DNA of 64,000 nt from JOPF136 sp963773835 (GTDB taxonomy: Bacteria; Acidobacteriota; Terriglobia; Acidiferrales; UBA7541), in assembly GCA_963773835.1 (NCBI GenBank), contig CAVZCQ010000004.1:682001-746000 (forward strand), read 5' to 3'. The stretch's first letter is position 1. Each line of letters begins with the position of its first letter. A program made the position numbers and the translations under genes. The notes beneath the pieces were generated by a model. The model did not search any database. It had not been told where the DNA came from and saw nothing but the letters and a program-made list of their open reading frames with translations. Below, piece after piece: positions 35,006 through 42,567 of the stretch.

Positions 35006-36639
35006 ACTCGCGATTCACAAGGGCTCTGGCCTGTTGTCTTTATCTCCTGCTGGCGGCGCCGGTTTGGGGGCAATCCGGCAGAGAGTTGCGCTTCTGCCTC
35101 CACGGGGAGCCGAAAACGTTCGATCCCATCCTCGTTGACGACGACGCTTCGGAAAACGTCCGGTATCTGACCGGCGGTGTCCTGCTCCGCCTGAACCGGC
35201 AGACGCAAGCACTGGAGCCGGGGCAGGCGTCGTCCTGGCAGGTGTCGAAAGACGGCCGCAGAATCACCTTTCATTTGCGCAAAGGGCTTTACTTTTCCGA
35301 TGGGACTCCGTTCACCTCGGAGGACGTGGCGTACACCATGCGCCGGCTCATGGACCCGCAGACGCATTCGCCGACAGGAGACGCATTCCGTTCGGGCGAA
35401 GGAACCGTTGAGGTTCAGACTCCCGTGCCGGAGGTGGCCGTCATCACCTTCCCCGCGGCAGTGGCGGGACTGGAGCGGCTGTTCGATCAGGTGGCCATCG
35501 TTTCCGCACATTCACCGAAGAAGGAAATGGCCGTGCTGGGGCCCTACTACGTGTCGGAGTACAAATCCGGAGAGTACGTGCTGCTCCGGCGCAATCCGAA
35601 CTACTGGAAGCATGACGCCCAAGGCCACCCACTGCCCTATATCGAGACCGTGCGGCTGGACATCCAGCGCAATCGGGAAATCGAACTGTTGCGCTTCCGC
35701 CGGGGCGAGCTGCACCTGATCAACCGGCTGGACCCCGAGCAGTTCAGCCACCTGCAAAAAGAGGATCCTGCGGTGACGCACAACGCCGGAACCGGCCTGG
35801 ACGCGGAGGAATTCTGGTTCAACCAGTCGCCGGCGGCGCCGCTGCCGGAATACAAGAAGGCGTGGTTCCGCACCGCAGAGTTTCGCCGTGCAGTCTCGAT
35901 GGCCATCAACCGCGAGGATATTTGCCGCATCGTGTATTTTGGATACGCGAAGCCGGCGTACGGGCCGGTGTCTCCTTCGAATCGATTCTGGTTCAACGCG
36001 GCGCTGCCGGCTCCGAAACACGATCCGCAAGCGGCGCTACGGCTTCTGGCGCAGGCCGGGTTCCGCTACGACGGCCAGGTGCTGAAAGACTCCGCAGGCC
36101 ATCCCGTGGAATTCACGGTGGTGACCAATTCGGGCAATGCCGCGCGGGAAAAGATGGCCACGATGATCCAGCAGGACCTTTCCCAGATCGGGATCGCAGT
36201 GAAAGTGGTGACGCTGGACTTCCCTTCCCTGATCGAACGGATGACGAAAACATTCGACTACGACGCCTGCATCCTGGGGCTGGTGAACACCGACCTGGAC
36301 CCGGACAGCCAGATGACCGTGTGGCTGAGCTCTGGCGAAAACCATCAATGGAATCCCAGCCAGAAAACGCCGGCGACGGCCTGGGAAGCGGAGATTGACA
36401 CGCTGATGCGGGAGCAGGCCTCCGCGCTGAACGAACGGCAGCGCAAAGCGAAATTCGACCGCGTGCAGCAGATCGTGGCGGAGCAGCAGCCGTTTATTTA
36501 TCTGGTGAATAAGGATGTGCTCACCGCAGTTTCGCCCGCGGTGGTGGGCGCTGACCCGGCGGTGCTGAATCCCCAGGTTTTCTGGAACATTGAAACGCTC
36601 CGGCTCAAATCCGGTCCGGAGATGGGGGCGCAAAAGTGA
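35002..36639 (+). CDS. Oligopeptide ABC transporter substrate-binding protein (SBP family 5)
   Basis: A 545-residue periplasmic solute-binding protein. Signal peptide residues 1-24 (LACCLYLLLAAPVWGQ); two cysteines lie in the hydrophobic core but no standard lipobox is clear. The SBP_bac_5 signature follows: ITFHLRKGLYFSDGTPFTSE, then VAYTMRRLMDP, and later FRRAVSMAINREDICRIVYF. Family members bind di- or oligopeptides (some bind nickel or sugars). GTG start at 35002 overlaps the previous stop as GTGA. It is placed between permeases and ATPase, so the importer is nearly complete. Confidence 0.9.
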   Translation: MNSRFTRALACCLYLLLAAPVWGQSGRELRFCLHGEPKTFDPILVDDDASENVRYLTGGVLLRLNRQTQALEPGQASSWQVSKDGRRITFHLRKGLYFSDGTPFTSEDVAYTMRRLMDPQTHSPTGDAFRSGEGTVEVQTPVPEVAVITFPAAVAGLERLFDQVAIVSAHSPKKEMAVLGPYYVSEYKSGEYVLLRRNPNYWKHDAQGHPLPYIETVRLDIQRNREIELLRFRRGELHLINRLDPEQFSHLQKEDPAVTHNAGTGLDAEEFWFNQSPAAPLPEYKKAWFRTAEFRRAVSMAINREDICRIVYFGYAKPAYGPVSPSNRFWFNAALPAPKHDPQAALRLLAQAGFRYDGQVLKDSAGHPVEFTVVTNSGNAAREKMATMIQQDLSQIGIAVKVVTLDFPSLIERMTKTFDYDACILGLVNTDLDPDSQMTVWLSSGENHQWNPSQKTPATAWEAEIDTLMREQASALNERQRKAKFDRVQQIVAEQQPFIYLVNKDVLTAVSPAVVGADPAVLNPQVFWNIETLRLKSGPEMGAQK

Positions 36640-37490
36640 GCTGGGATGGCCCACTGCTTTCGGCGCGCCTTTCCGTGGACTATCCGAAGAAGCCGGGCGT
36701 TCTCCGCGATATCTCCCTCGAGCTGGAGCCGGGAGAAGTCCTGGGATTGGTGGGTGAGAGCGGCTCGGGAAAAAGCACGCTGGCGCTGGCCCTGATGGGA
36801 CTGCTGCCGCTGCGGGGCGCCGCGGTGCAGGGCGAGGTTATTTTTCAGGGACAGGATCTCCTGCAGAAAACGGAACGCGAGCTGCGCTCCCTTCGCGGAC
36901 GGCAGATGAGCATCGTGCTGCAAAGTCCGCTCACCTCGCTGAACCCCGCGCTGAGCGTAGGGGCGCAGTTGCAGGAGGCCTGGCGCGCGCATGCGAAGGG
37001 AACGCGGCAGGAATGCCAGGCGGCCGTGCGCGAAGCGCTGGAGAGCGTCAGCCTGCAAGGCGACCCGGATTTTCTGTGCCGGCGGCCGTCGCAACTGAGC
37101 GTGGGGCAGGGGCAGCGGGTGATCATTGCGATGGCTATCCTGCACCGGCCCGCGCTGCTCATTGCGGACGAACCGACGAGCGCGCTCGATACCATCACCC
37201 AGGCGGAGATCCTGCGACTGTTCGCGAGGCTGAACCGCGAACTGGGAACCGCGATTCTCTACATTTCCCACGATCTGCTGTCCGTTGCCGCCCTCTGCCA
37301 TCGCATCGCCATCCTTCAGGACTCGCGGATCGTGGAGTGCGGCCCGCCGGAGACCATTTTCCAGGCGCCACGGGACGAATACACGCGGCGACTGGTTGCC
37401 GCGCTGCCCAGGGTGCCTTTCCGGATGGGCTTCCCAGCCCACGCTGTGGGCGAGCCGGTCGAGGCGCTCGTCGATTCCTACGGTGAGTAA
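36636..37490 (+). CDS. Oligopeptide ABC transporter ATPase (OppD/DppD type)
   Basis: A 284-residue ATPase. Walker A is GESGSGKST, Walker B LLIADEPTSALD, and the H-loop is YISHDL. The signature is LSVGQGQR, with Val in place of the usual second Gly of LSGGQ. The C-terminal extension typical of OppD is short. Only one ATPase gene is present where many systems have OppD plus OppF; a homodimer or an unlinked partner is likely. GTG start overlaps the upstream stop (GTGA). It is the last gene of the unit; no hairpin terminator was seen in the 187 bases after it. Confidence 0.88.
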   Translation: MSWDGPLLSARLSVDYPKKPGVLRDISLELEPGEVLGLVGESGSGKSTLALALMGLLPLRGAAVQGEVIFQGQDLLQKTERELRSLRGRQMSIVLQSPLTSLNPALSVGAQLQEAWRAHAKGTRQECQAAVREALESVSLQGDPDFLCRRPSQLSVGQGQRVIIAMAILHRPALLIADEPTSALDTITQAEILRLFARLNRELGTAILYISHDLLSVAALCHRIAILQDSRIVECGPPETIFQAPRDEYTRRLVAALPRVPFRMGFPAHAVGEPVEALVDSYGE

Positions 37491-37677
37491 CTCGGTTTCC
37501 GCCCATTTCCAGGCACCTGTCAGCCGAAAGCGCCGACGTGGTCCGCGGCCTCACGGAAGCCTCTCGAGCTTCTGACATGGGGCTGCCACGGGGCCCCGGG
37601 CGGGTATCAGCGGCGCGCGTCCTTGAAAATCTAAATGGATGCGAGGGGACTAATTCCCGCGCCGCTGCGGGATGCCG

Positions 37678-38103
37678 CTATCGGATAGGCTGGGGAGGGG
37701 TGAGGTAGGCCCAGCGCTCGACGAGCTGGCGATGCGCGATGCGCCAGATGACGATGCCGGAGAACTCGTATTTCGTGCCGGTGGCGGCTTCCGTGCCCGT
37801 CCAGTGATTGCGCACCACCACTTTGTCGTCTTCCGCAATCAAATCGAGGATTTCGACGCGGATATCGGGATACTTCTTGTAGGCGCCCCCCACGTACTGC
37901 ATGGCGCCGGCAGGCCCGGGCCGAAGGCCGGGAGGTACATCCGCGCCATGGTCCACAAACTCGGGGGCAAAGTTGACATTGCCGATGCCGAGATTCTTGC
38001 GGTTGACGAACTCTTCGAAATGATTGCGGACGAACTGCTTCATTTCGGGGAGCGTCATTCCGGTTTTTGGGCTGGCGGAGTGTTCGACGGCGGATGCGGT
38101 CAT
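37678..38103 (-). CDS. SnoaL-like/ester-cyclase family protein
   Basis: A 141-residue alpha+beta-barrel protein of the NTF2-like superfamily. The sequence FVRNHFEEFVNRKN, FAPEFVDHGADVPPG, VEILDLIAEDDKVVVRNHWTG and FSGIVIWRIAHRQLVERWAY follows the SnoaL/polyketide-cyclase pattern. Such proteins isomerise or hydrolyse small cyclic compounds; most are uncharacterised. The start at 38103 has GGAGAA; the longer frame is antisense to nothing useful. It lies 20 bases after the NmrA-like gene and is probably cotranscribed. Confidence 0.82.
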   Translation of the reverse strand: MTASAVEHSASPKTGMTLPEMKQFVRNHFEEFVNRKNLGIGNVNFAPEFVDHGADVPPGLRPGPAGAMQYVGGAYKKYPDIRVEILDLIAEDDKVVVRNHWTGTEAATGTKYEFSGIVIWRIAHRQLVERWAYLTPPQPIR

Positions 38104-38123
38104 CTTCAGTTTCTCCGGGCGGA

Positions 38124-38996
38124 CTAGGCGCGCGCGGACTGCGCGCGGAAGCTGGCTTTGTTTTCCTCGAGATATTGGTCCAGAGTGCGCGAGGCTCGGC
38201 CGAGCAGTTTGGGCAGCACGTCGGTGATGGCGGCGCCTTTTCCCGACACGTAATAGGCCTGCAAGTCGAGCAGAGCGGTGACCTGCCATTCGGGCATGCC
38301 AGCGTCGAGCATGGCTTTGCGCTGGGCGGCCTCGGGGATGTCCACGTAGCGGACGCCGGAGCCGGTGATGCGGGAGATGCGCGCGGCGATGTCGGCGTTG
38401 GTGACGGCTTCCGGCCCGTTCAGCTCGTAGGTTTTGCCGGCGTGCCCGGCAGGAGCGAGGAGAGCCCTGGCGGCGGCTGCGCCGACGTCACGGACGTCGA
38501 TCAGGCTCGTCTTGGCGTCGCCCATGGCGGCATAAAATGCGCCTTCGGCGCGGATCGAAGGGGCGTTGTACATGACGATGTTCTGGAAGAAGCCGTTGGG
38601 ACGAAGAATGGTCCAGGCGAGGCCGGAGGCTTTCAACTTGTCCTCCACTTTTCGGTGCCAACTGGGAAATGATTTTGTGTAATCGCCCGCGCCCAGGGCG
38701 GAATTCAGCACGATGTGCGGAACGCGCGCGGCCACGCAGGCTTCAATGACGTTGCTTTCCAGCTCGACGAGCTGAGGGATGGGGGAGCAAACCAGAAAGA
38801 GCTCGTCCATGCCGGAGAGGGCTTTCGCCAGGCTGTTCTTGTGCGCGAAATCGGCGAGAACGGTTTGCGTGCCTGCGGGGGCTTTGCGGGCGTCCTGCTC
38901 GCTGCGGTACATGGCTTTGAAGGGTTTGCCAGACTTGCTCACTTCGTCGAGAACGGCGCCGCCGGTGGTTCCTGTGACGCCGGTGATGAGGATCAT
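38124..38996 (-). CDS. NmrA-like NAD(P)-binding protein (atypical SDR)
   Basis: A 290-residue Rossmann-fold protein. The N-terminal MILITGVTGTTGGAVLDEV carries the G-x-x-G-x-x-G dinucleotide loop, and NSALGAGDY, WTILRPNGFFQNIV and IDVRDVGAAAARALL fit the NmrA/QorB-like atypical SDR group. These act as NAD(P)H:quinone reductases or redox-sensing regulators. It is divergent from an HxlR regulator whose N-terminal Cys suggests redox or electrophile sensing, a common pairing. Substrate unknown. Confidence 0.88.
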   Translation of the reverse strand: MILITGVTGTTGGAVLDEVSKSGKPFKAMYRSEQDARKAPAGTQTVLADFAHKNSLAKALSGMDELFLVCSPIPQLVELESNVIEACVAARVPHIVLNSALGAGDYTKSFPSWHRKVEDKLKASGLAWTILRPNGFFQNIVMYNAPSIRAEGAFYAAMGDAKTSLIDVRDVGAAAARALLAPAGHAGKTYELNGPEAVTNADIAARISRITGSGVRYVDIPEAAQRKAMLDAGMPEWQVTALLDLQAYYVSGKGAAITDVLPKLLGRASRTLDQYLEENKASFRAQSARA

Positions 38997-39065
38997 CGCG
39001 GTCTCCTTTTGCGGGCCGAGCGCAGGGATAGAAAGTGCCGAAACGCGGATGGCGCGCGCCCACTG

Positions 39066-39077
39066 TTAGACAGCTAA
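39066..39077. promoter_or_regulatory. Possible HxlR operator between divergent genes
   Basis: TTAG-ACAG-CTAA is a short inverted repeat in an AT-rich patch (with TATAAA at 39081-39086) in the 168-base space between the NmrA-like and HxlR genes. HxlR proteins bind such dyads in front of divergent targets. The repeat is short, so this is a weak call. Confidence 0.35.
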
Positions 39078-39164
39078 TGGTATAAATTCGTTGCAGGCGG
39101 CGGAAGTACGCACAAAAATGTAAGCACCTGGAGGTGCGTGGCGGTTGGCGGTGGAGGACGAGCG

Positions 39165-39521
39165 ATGAAAGACCATCACGGATGTCCGGTGCAGGCGTCG
39201 ATCAACGTGCTGGCGGGAAAGTGGAAGGTGCAAATCCTGTGGCACCTGTCGTTCGGCCTGCGGCGGTTTGCGGAGATGCGCAAGAAGCTCGGGGGAATTT
39301 CGGAAAAGGTGCTGACGCAGCAGCTCCGGCAACTGGAAGCGGACGGAGTGGTGAGCCGGTCAGTGAACGCGTCAGTGCCGCCGCAGGTGACCTACGCGCT
39401 GAATGCAGAAGGCCGGAAATTGGTGCCGCTGATGGAATCCCTCTGCCACTGGGGCAGCGCGCACTTCGGGATCAAACCGAATCTGCCGCGCCAGCCCGGG
39501 CAGCGCAGCGCTATTGCGTGA
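39165..39521 (+). CDS. HxlR family transcriptional regulator
   Basis: A 118-residue winged helix-turn-helix protein with the family signature CPVQASINVLAGKWKVQILW, FGLRRFAEMRKKLGGISEKV and LTQQLRQLEADGVVSR. Cys7 is in the place of the redox-active Cys of YodB-like members. The ATG at 39165 is 6 bases after GGAGG; a GTG-started longer frame to 39138 is less likely. It probably controls the divergent NmrA–SnoaL pair and itself. Its last 11 bases overlap the convergent CsgG-like gene. Confidence 0.88.
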   Translation: MKDHHGCPVQASINVLAGKWKVQILWHLSFGLRRFAEMRKKLGGISEKVLTQQLRQLEADGVVSRSVNASVPPQVTYALNAEGRKLVPLMESLCHWGSAHFGIKPNLPRQPGQRSAIA

Positions 39522-40536
39522 CGGTTTTCACGGCGTCGCCGACTTTGAAGTCGGTGCCGGAGACGGCCACGCCGATGGCGGAGATAGCGTCCACGTCGGT
39601 GATGCGAATGACACCAATATGATTGGCCAGCCGGCGAATCACCTGGCCGGTGGTGGGGTCCTTGATCTCGCGCGTGACGCGCTCAACGTTCATTTGATCG
39701 CCGACCTTGATGCCGGTCTTGGAGCCGACGTTAAGAACGATCTGTCCGCTGTCCACCGCGGCAATCAGGCCTTCGACGACGATGGTGCGGGCCTGGAACT
39801 TGGAATTGTTCGCGATCAAGTCGGCACTCAACTGAGTGACTGCGTTATTGATCGCCTCGCCGATGATGGTATTGCGGAAATCGCTGGCGCCGAAATCTGC
39901 GTGGCCGCCGCCGAATCCGCTCCAGCCGCCACCGCCGCCGGTGAGGGAAGTGGCTTCGCGTGAGGATTCACCATGTCCTTTGGCTACGCCCAGGATTTCC
40001 GCGGTGTCGATATCCACAATTCTCGCGTCGATGGTGACGATGGCTTTGCTCTTCTTGTGGGAATAGCCGCCGAGGCCGTAGCGTCCCAGGGCCCCGCCGG
40101 CGCCGCCGTAGTTCTGATTCTGTGTTTCGTTGCCGAACTGGGTGATGCTGCCCGTGATGATGGCATCTGCGCCGAGAAGTTTGCCAAGCTTTGCCGCAGA
40201 CTTGGGATCGGCCCGGTCGCTATTCGAGAAATTTTGTTCGGCCATAATCTTGTCCAGAATCTTTCGATCCACAAGACGATAAGTGCCGTCTTTGACCAGC
40301 ATCGTCGTAAGAAGGTCCGTAATTCCCTTCCCCACGTCTACATCGCTGCCGAAGGCGGCGATGGAGTAGTTCCGCACTGTGCCGTAATCGAAGTCGTAGA
40401 TGGCCAGGAGCTTCCTGCGTCCCTGGGGCTGGGCTGGAGGAGCCTGACCGGCAGCGGGGGGAGGAGCCTGTTGGGCCTCGGCCAGCGCAGCGACGAGACA
40501 AAGGACACCGACCGCACTGAAAAGGAGCTTTCTCAT
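39511..40536 (-). CDS. CsgG-like curli-assembly/lipoprotein-type protein
   Basis: A 341-residue exported protein with signal peptide MRKLLFSAVGVLCLVAALAEA, then a Pro/Gln linker and a CsgG-type domain: LAIYDFDYGTV, GITDLLTTMLVKDGTYRLVD, ILDKIMAEQNFS, GKLLGADAIITGSITQFG. In CsgG proteins this fold makes the outer-membrane pore for amyloid subunits, but many bacterial homologues lack curlin partners and none is seen here. A Gly-rich loop (about 210-225) and a C-terminal beta domain (AAVDSGQIVLNVGSKTGIKV) follow. No lipobox Cys after the signal peptide, unlike E. coli CsgG. It has a good promoter upstream. Confidence 0.82.
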   Translation of the reverse strand: MRKLLFSAVGVLCLVAALAEAQQAPPPAAGQAPPAQPQGRRKLLAIYDFDYGTVRNYSIAAFGSDVDVGKGITDLLTTMLVKDGTYRLVDRKILDKIMAEQNFSNSDRADPKSAAKLGKLLGADAIITGSITQFGNETQNQNYGGAGGALGRYGLGGYSHKKSKAIVTIDARIVDIDTAEILGVAKGHGESSREATSLTGGGGGWSGFGGGHADFGASDFRNTIIGEAINNAVTQLSADLIANNSKFQARTIVVEGLIAAVDSGQIVLNVGSKTGIKVGDQMNVERVTREIKDPTTGQVIRRLANHIGVIRITDVDAISAIGVAVSGTDFKVGDAVKTVTQ

Positions 40537-40592
40537 TCCGATCCTCCCAGAGTCATCCCAGGGCGGCTGAGTACCCGGGCAGATTCAAACGA

Positions 40593-40622
40593 ATTCTACT
40601 GATCGGCTCTCTCCGGTGTCAA
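40593..40622 (-). promoter_or_regulatory. Sigma-70 promoter for the CsgG-like gene
   Basis: Minus strand: perfect TTGACA (40622-40617), 18-base spacer, TAGAAT (40598-40593). The leader would be about 50 bases to the ATG at 40536. Confidence 0.55.
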
Positions 40623-40641
40623 CAGAAACGGAGAGGAAGGC

Positions 40642-40694
40642 CCACGGTCAGTCCCTATCCCGAAGCTTCGGGATTCGGGAGGCACTGACCGTGG
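40642..40694. repeat. Nested palindrome with CCACGGTCAGT arms
   Basis: Perfect 11-bp outer arms (CCACGGTCAGT 40642-40652 and ACTGACCGTGG 40684-40694) enclose the 16-bp core TCCCGAAGCTTCGGGA (40658-40673). The minus strand reads TAGCCACGGTCAGT, close to the repeat at 60100. It lies in the gap between the kdsC stop and the CsgG-like promoter. Confidence 0.75.
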
Positions 40695-40716
40695 CTACCC
40701 GATCGGGAAATGCGGG

Positions 40717-41277
40717 CTAGGCCCGGGCGGAGCGGTAGAGCTCGCTCCATTTCCCCTGGGCGCGCAGGATTAATTCGACAACTTCGCGCAGGGCCCCGTC
40801 GCCGCCGCGGGCGCGGGTGACGTAGTGCGCCTGGCGTTTCACTTCTGCCGTGGCGTTGGCGACGGCGACGGCCAGGCCGACGCGCTCGAGAATCACCAAA
40901 TCGGGGAGATCGTCGCCGACGTAGGCGGTTTCTTCCGCGGAGACGCCGGCGCGGGAGAGGATGTCGTCAAACGCCGGGCGCTTTTCATGGATATGCATGG
41001 AGACGAATTCCATGCCGAGTTCGCGGGCGCGTTGCGTGACGGCAGCGGAGCCGCGGCCGGTGATCATGCCGGTGCGAACGCCGGAGCGACGCAGAAGATT
41101 GAGCGCGACGCCATCCTGGCTGTGGAAGACGACCATTTCCGAGACCGTGCCGTCGGGAGCGGAGAGCAGGCGGATGCCGCCGTCGGTCATGGTGCCGTCC
41201 ACATCCATCAGGAGGAGGCGGATGCGGCGGGCGCGGCGAAGGACGGCGGGGGAGAAACGATTTTTACGAACGGACAA
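40717..41277 (-). CDS. kdsC: 3-deoxy-D-manno-octulosonate 8-phosphate phosphatase
   Basis: A 186-residue HAD phosphatase of the small, capless KdsC type. The catalytic loop is LLMDVDGTMTDG (nucleophile and acid Asp), motif II is GMITGRGS, and motif IV is VGDDLPDL. It removes the phosphate from KDO-8-P, third step of KDO synthesis for lipopolysaccharide. It belongs with kdsD, kdsA, pyrG and kdsB on the same strand. The C-terminal tail is a little longer than in E. coli relatives. Confidence 0.92.
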   Translation of the reverse strand: MSVRKNRFSPAVLRRARRIRLLLMDVDGTMTDGGIRLLSAPDGTVSEMVVFHSQDGVALNLLRRSGVRTGMITGRGSAAVTQRARELGMEFVSMHIHEKRPAFDDILSRAGVSAEETAYVGDDLPDLVILERVGLAVAVANATAEVKRQAHYVTRARGGDGALREVVELILRAQGKWSELYRSARA

Positions 41278-41362
41278 TGGAACGCTCCGTGTGAAAACGA
41301 ACGCATGAGGGTATCACGGGTCTAACGCGGAAAAGCCGAGGACGAGGAGGGGAGGGGGAAAG

Positions 41363-41394
41363 GCGAAAGGAGTTCGAGGACGAACTCCTTTCGC
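41363..41394. repeat. Perfect 14-bp hairpin between kdsD and kdsC
   Basis: Arms GCGAAAGGAGTTCG and CGAACTCCTTTCGC with a 4-base loop AGGA. It lies 45 bases after the kdsD stop and could act as a terminator or processing hairpin, but no T run follows on the minus strand. Confidence 0.7.
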
Positions 41395-41438
41395 ACCCAA
41401 CGGGCTTCGCGCTGCCCTTCCATGGAGCGGAGAAAGGA

Positions 41439-42410
41439 CTAAAACAGCTGCAGGGTCCAGAGGTCGTGGATGTGGACGACGCCGAGAACGCGGCGGTCGT
41501 CTCCGGCGACGACCACGGAGGTGATGTGGCGCTGCTCCATGAGGTTGAGCGCGGCGCTGGCCACCTGGTCGGGAGGGATGGTGACGGGATTGCTCGTCAT
41601 GCAGTCAGAAGCGGTGAGATCGAAGATGGCGTTCTTGCGGGAGGCCATGAGGCGGCGGAGGTCGCCGTCGGTGAGGATTCCCTCGAGGCGACCTTCGGAA
41701 TCGACCACGGTGGTCATGCCCAGACCCTTCTTGCTCATTTCGTAAATGACGTCGGGGATTTTGGCGCCGGCGGCGACGCGCGGGCAGTCGTCGCCGGAGT
41801 GCATCACCTGGCCGACGCGGCGGAGCTTGCGGCCCAGGTGGCCGGCGGGATGAAGCGCGGCGAAATCCTCGGGATTGAAACCGCGGCGCTCCATCAGGGC
41901 GATGGCCAGCGCGTCGCCGAGAACGACGGCAGCGGTGGTGCTGGCGGTGGGCGCGAGATTGAGCGAGCAGGCTTCTTCTTTCACGGAAACGTCGAGGACC
42001 AGGTCGCTGGCCGCGGCGAGAGTGGAACGGAGGTTGCCGGTCATGGTGATCAGGCGGCAGCCGAGCCGTTTGATGGTCTCGAGGAGAAGCACCACTTCTT
42101 CGTTTTCCCCGCTGTACGAGATGGCCAGGACGGCGTCTTCGCGCAGGAGCATGCCGACGTCGCCGTGGAGCGCTTCGGCAGGATGCAGGAACGAGGCGGG
42201 AGTGCCGGTGGAGGCGAGCGTGGCGGCCACTTTGCGGCCGATAAGGCCGGATTTGCCCATCCCGGTAACCACCACACGGCCTTTGCAACCGAAAAGAAGT
42301 TCGACGGCGTCGTGGAACCGGGTGTCGAGGCGGGCGAGAAGGTCTTCAATGGCCTGGGCTTCGATGCGCAGGACGCGTCGTGCTGAGGCGAGTGTGTCGC
42401 GGGGGGTCAT
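41439..42410 (-). CDS. kdsD: D-arabinose 5-phosphate isomerase
   Basis: A 323-residue KpsF/GutQ-type isomerase making arabinose-5-P from ribulose-5-P, first step of KDO synthesis. The SIS domain has GRVVVTGMGKSGLIGRKVAA and LAISYSGENEEVV; two CBS domains (about 205-320) end the protein, with GILTDGDLRRLM and HITSVVVAGDDRRVLGVVHI. The frame is open further upstream to 42518 through a palindromic repeat region, so the ATG at 42410 (MTPRDTLASARR) is chosen, though its ribosome site is weak. Confidence 0.92.
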   Translation of the reverse strand: MTPRDTLASARRVLRIEAQAIEDLLARLDTRFHDAVELLFGCKGRVVVTGMGKSGLIGRKVAATLASTGTPASFLHPAEALHGDVGMLLREDAVLAISYSGENEEVVLLLETIKRLGCRLITMTGNLRSTLAAASDLVLDVSVKEEACSLNLAPTASTTAAVVLGDALAIALMERRGFNPEDFAALHPAGHLGRKLRRVGQVMHSGDDCPRVAAGAKIPDVIYEMSKKGLGMTTVVDSEGRLEGILTDGDLRRLMASRKNAIFDLTASDCMTSNPVTIPPDQVASAALNLMEQRHITSVVVAGDDRRVLGVVHIHDLWTLQLF

Positions 42411-42445
42411 TTCGCACACCGTTTCGCAGGGCGCGGCGCCGCTAG

Positions 42446-42530
42446 GGGCGGACCAATGTGTCCGCCCGCGCGGGCCGGAGTGCCGGCACAGGGCGCGCAC
42501 CGGAAAGAGGGCGCACACATGGGTGCGCCC
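42446..42530. repeat. Two palindromes between kdsA and kdsD
   Basis: Hairpin 1: GGGCGGAC (42446-42453) and GTCCGCCC (42460-42467). Hairpin 2: GGGCGCAC (42509-42516) and GTGCGCCC (42523-42530), followed by CTAC. Both belong by sequence to the GTAGGGGCGCAC-like family also seen at 47251. The outer edges (CTAGGGGCG and CGCCCCTAC) are themselves almost complementary, so the pair may act as one larger unit. Confidence 0.7.
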
Positions 42531-42567
42531 CTACGGTGCAGAAAGGGACCGGCGGTATGAAATGGGC

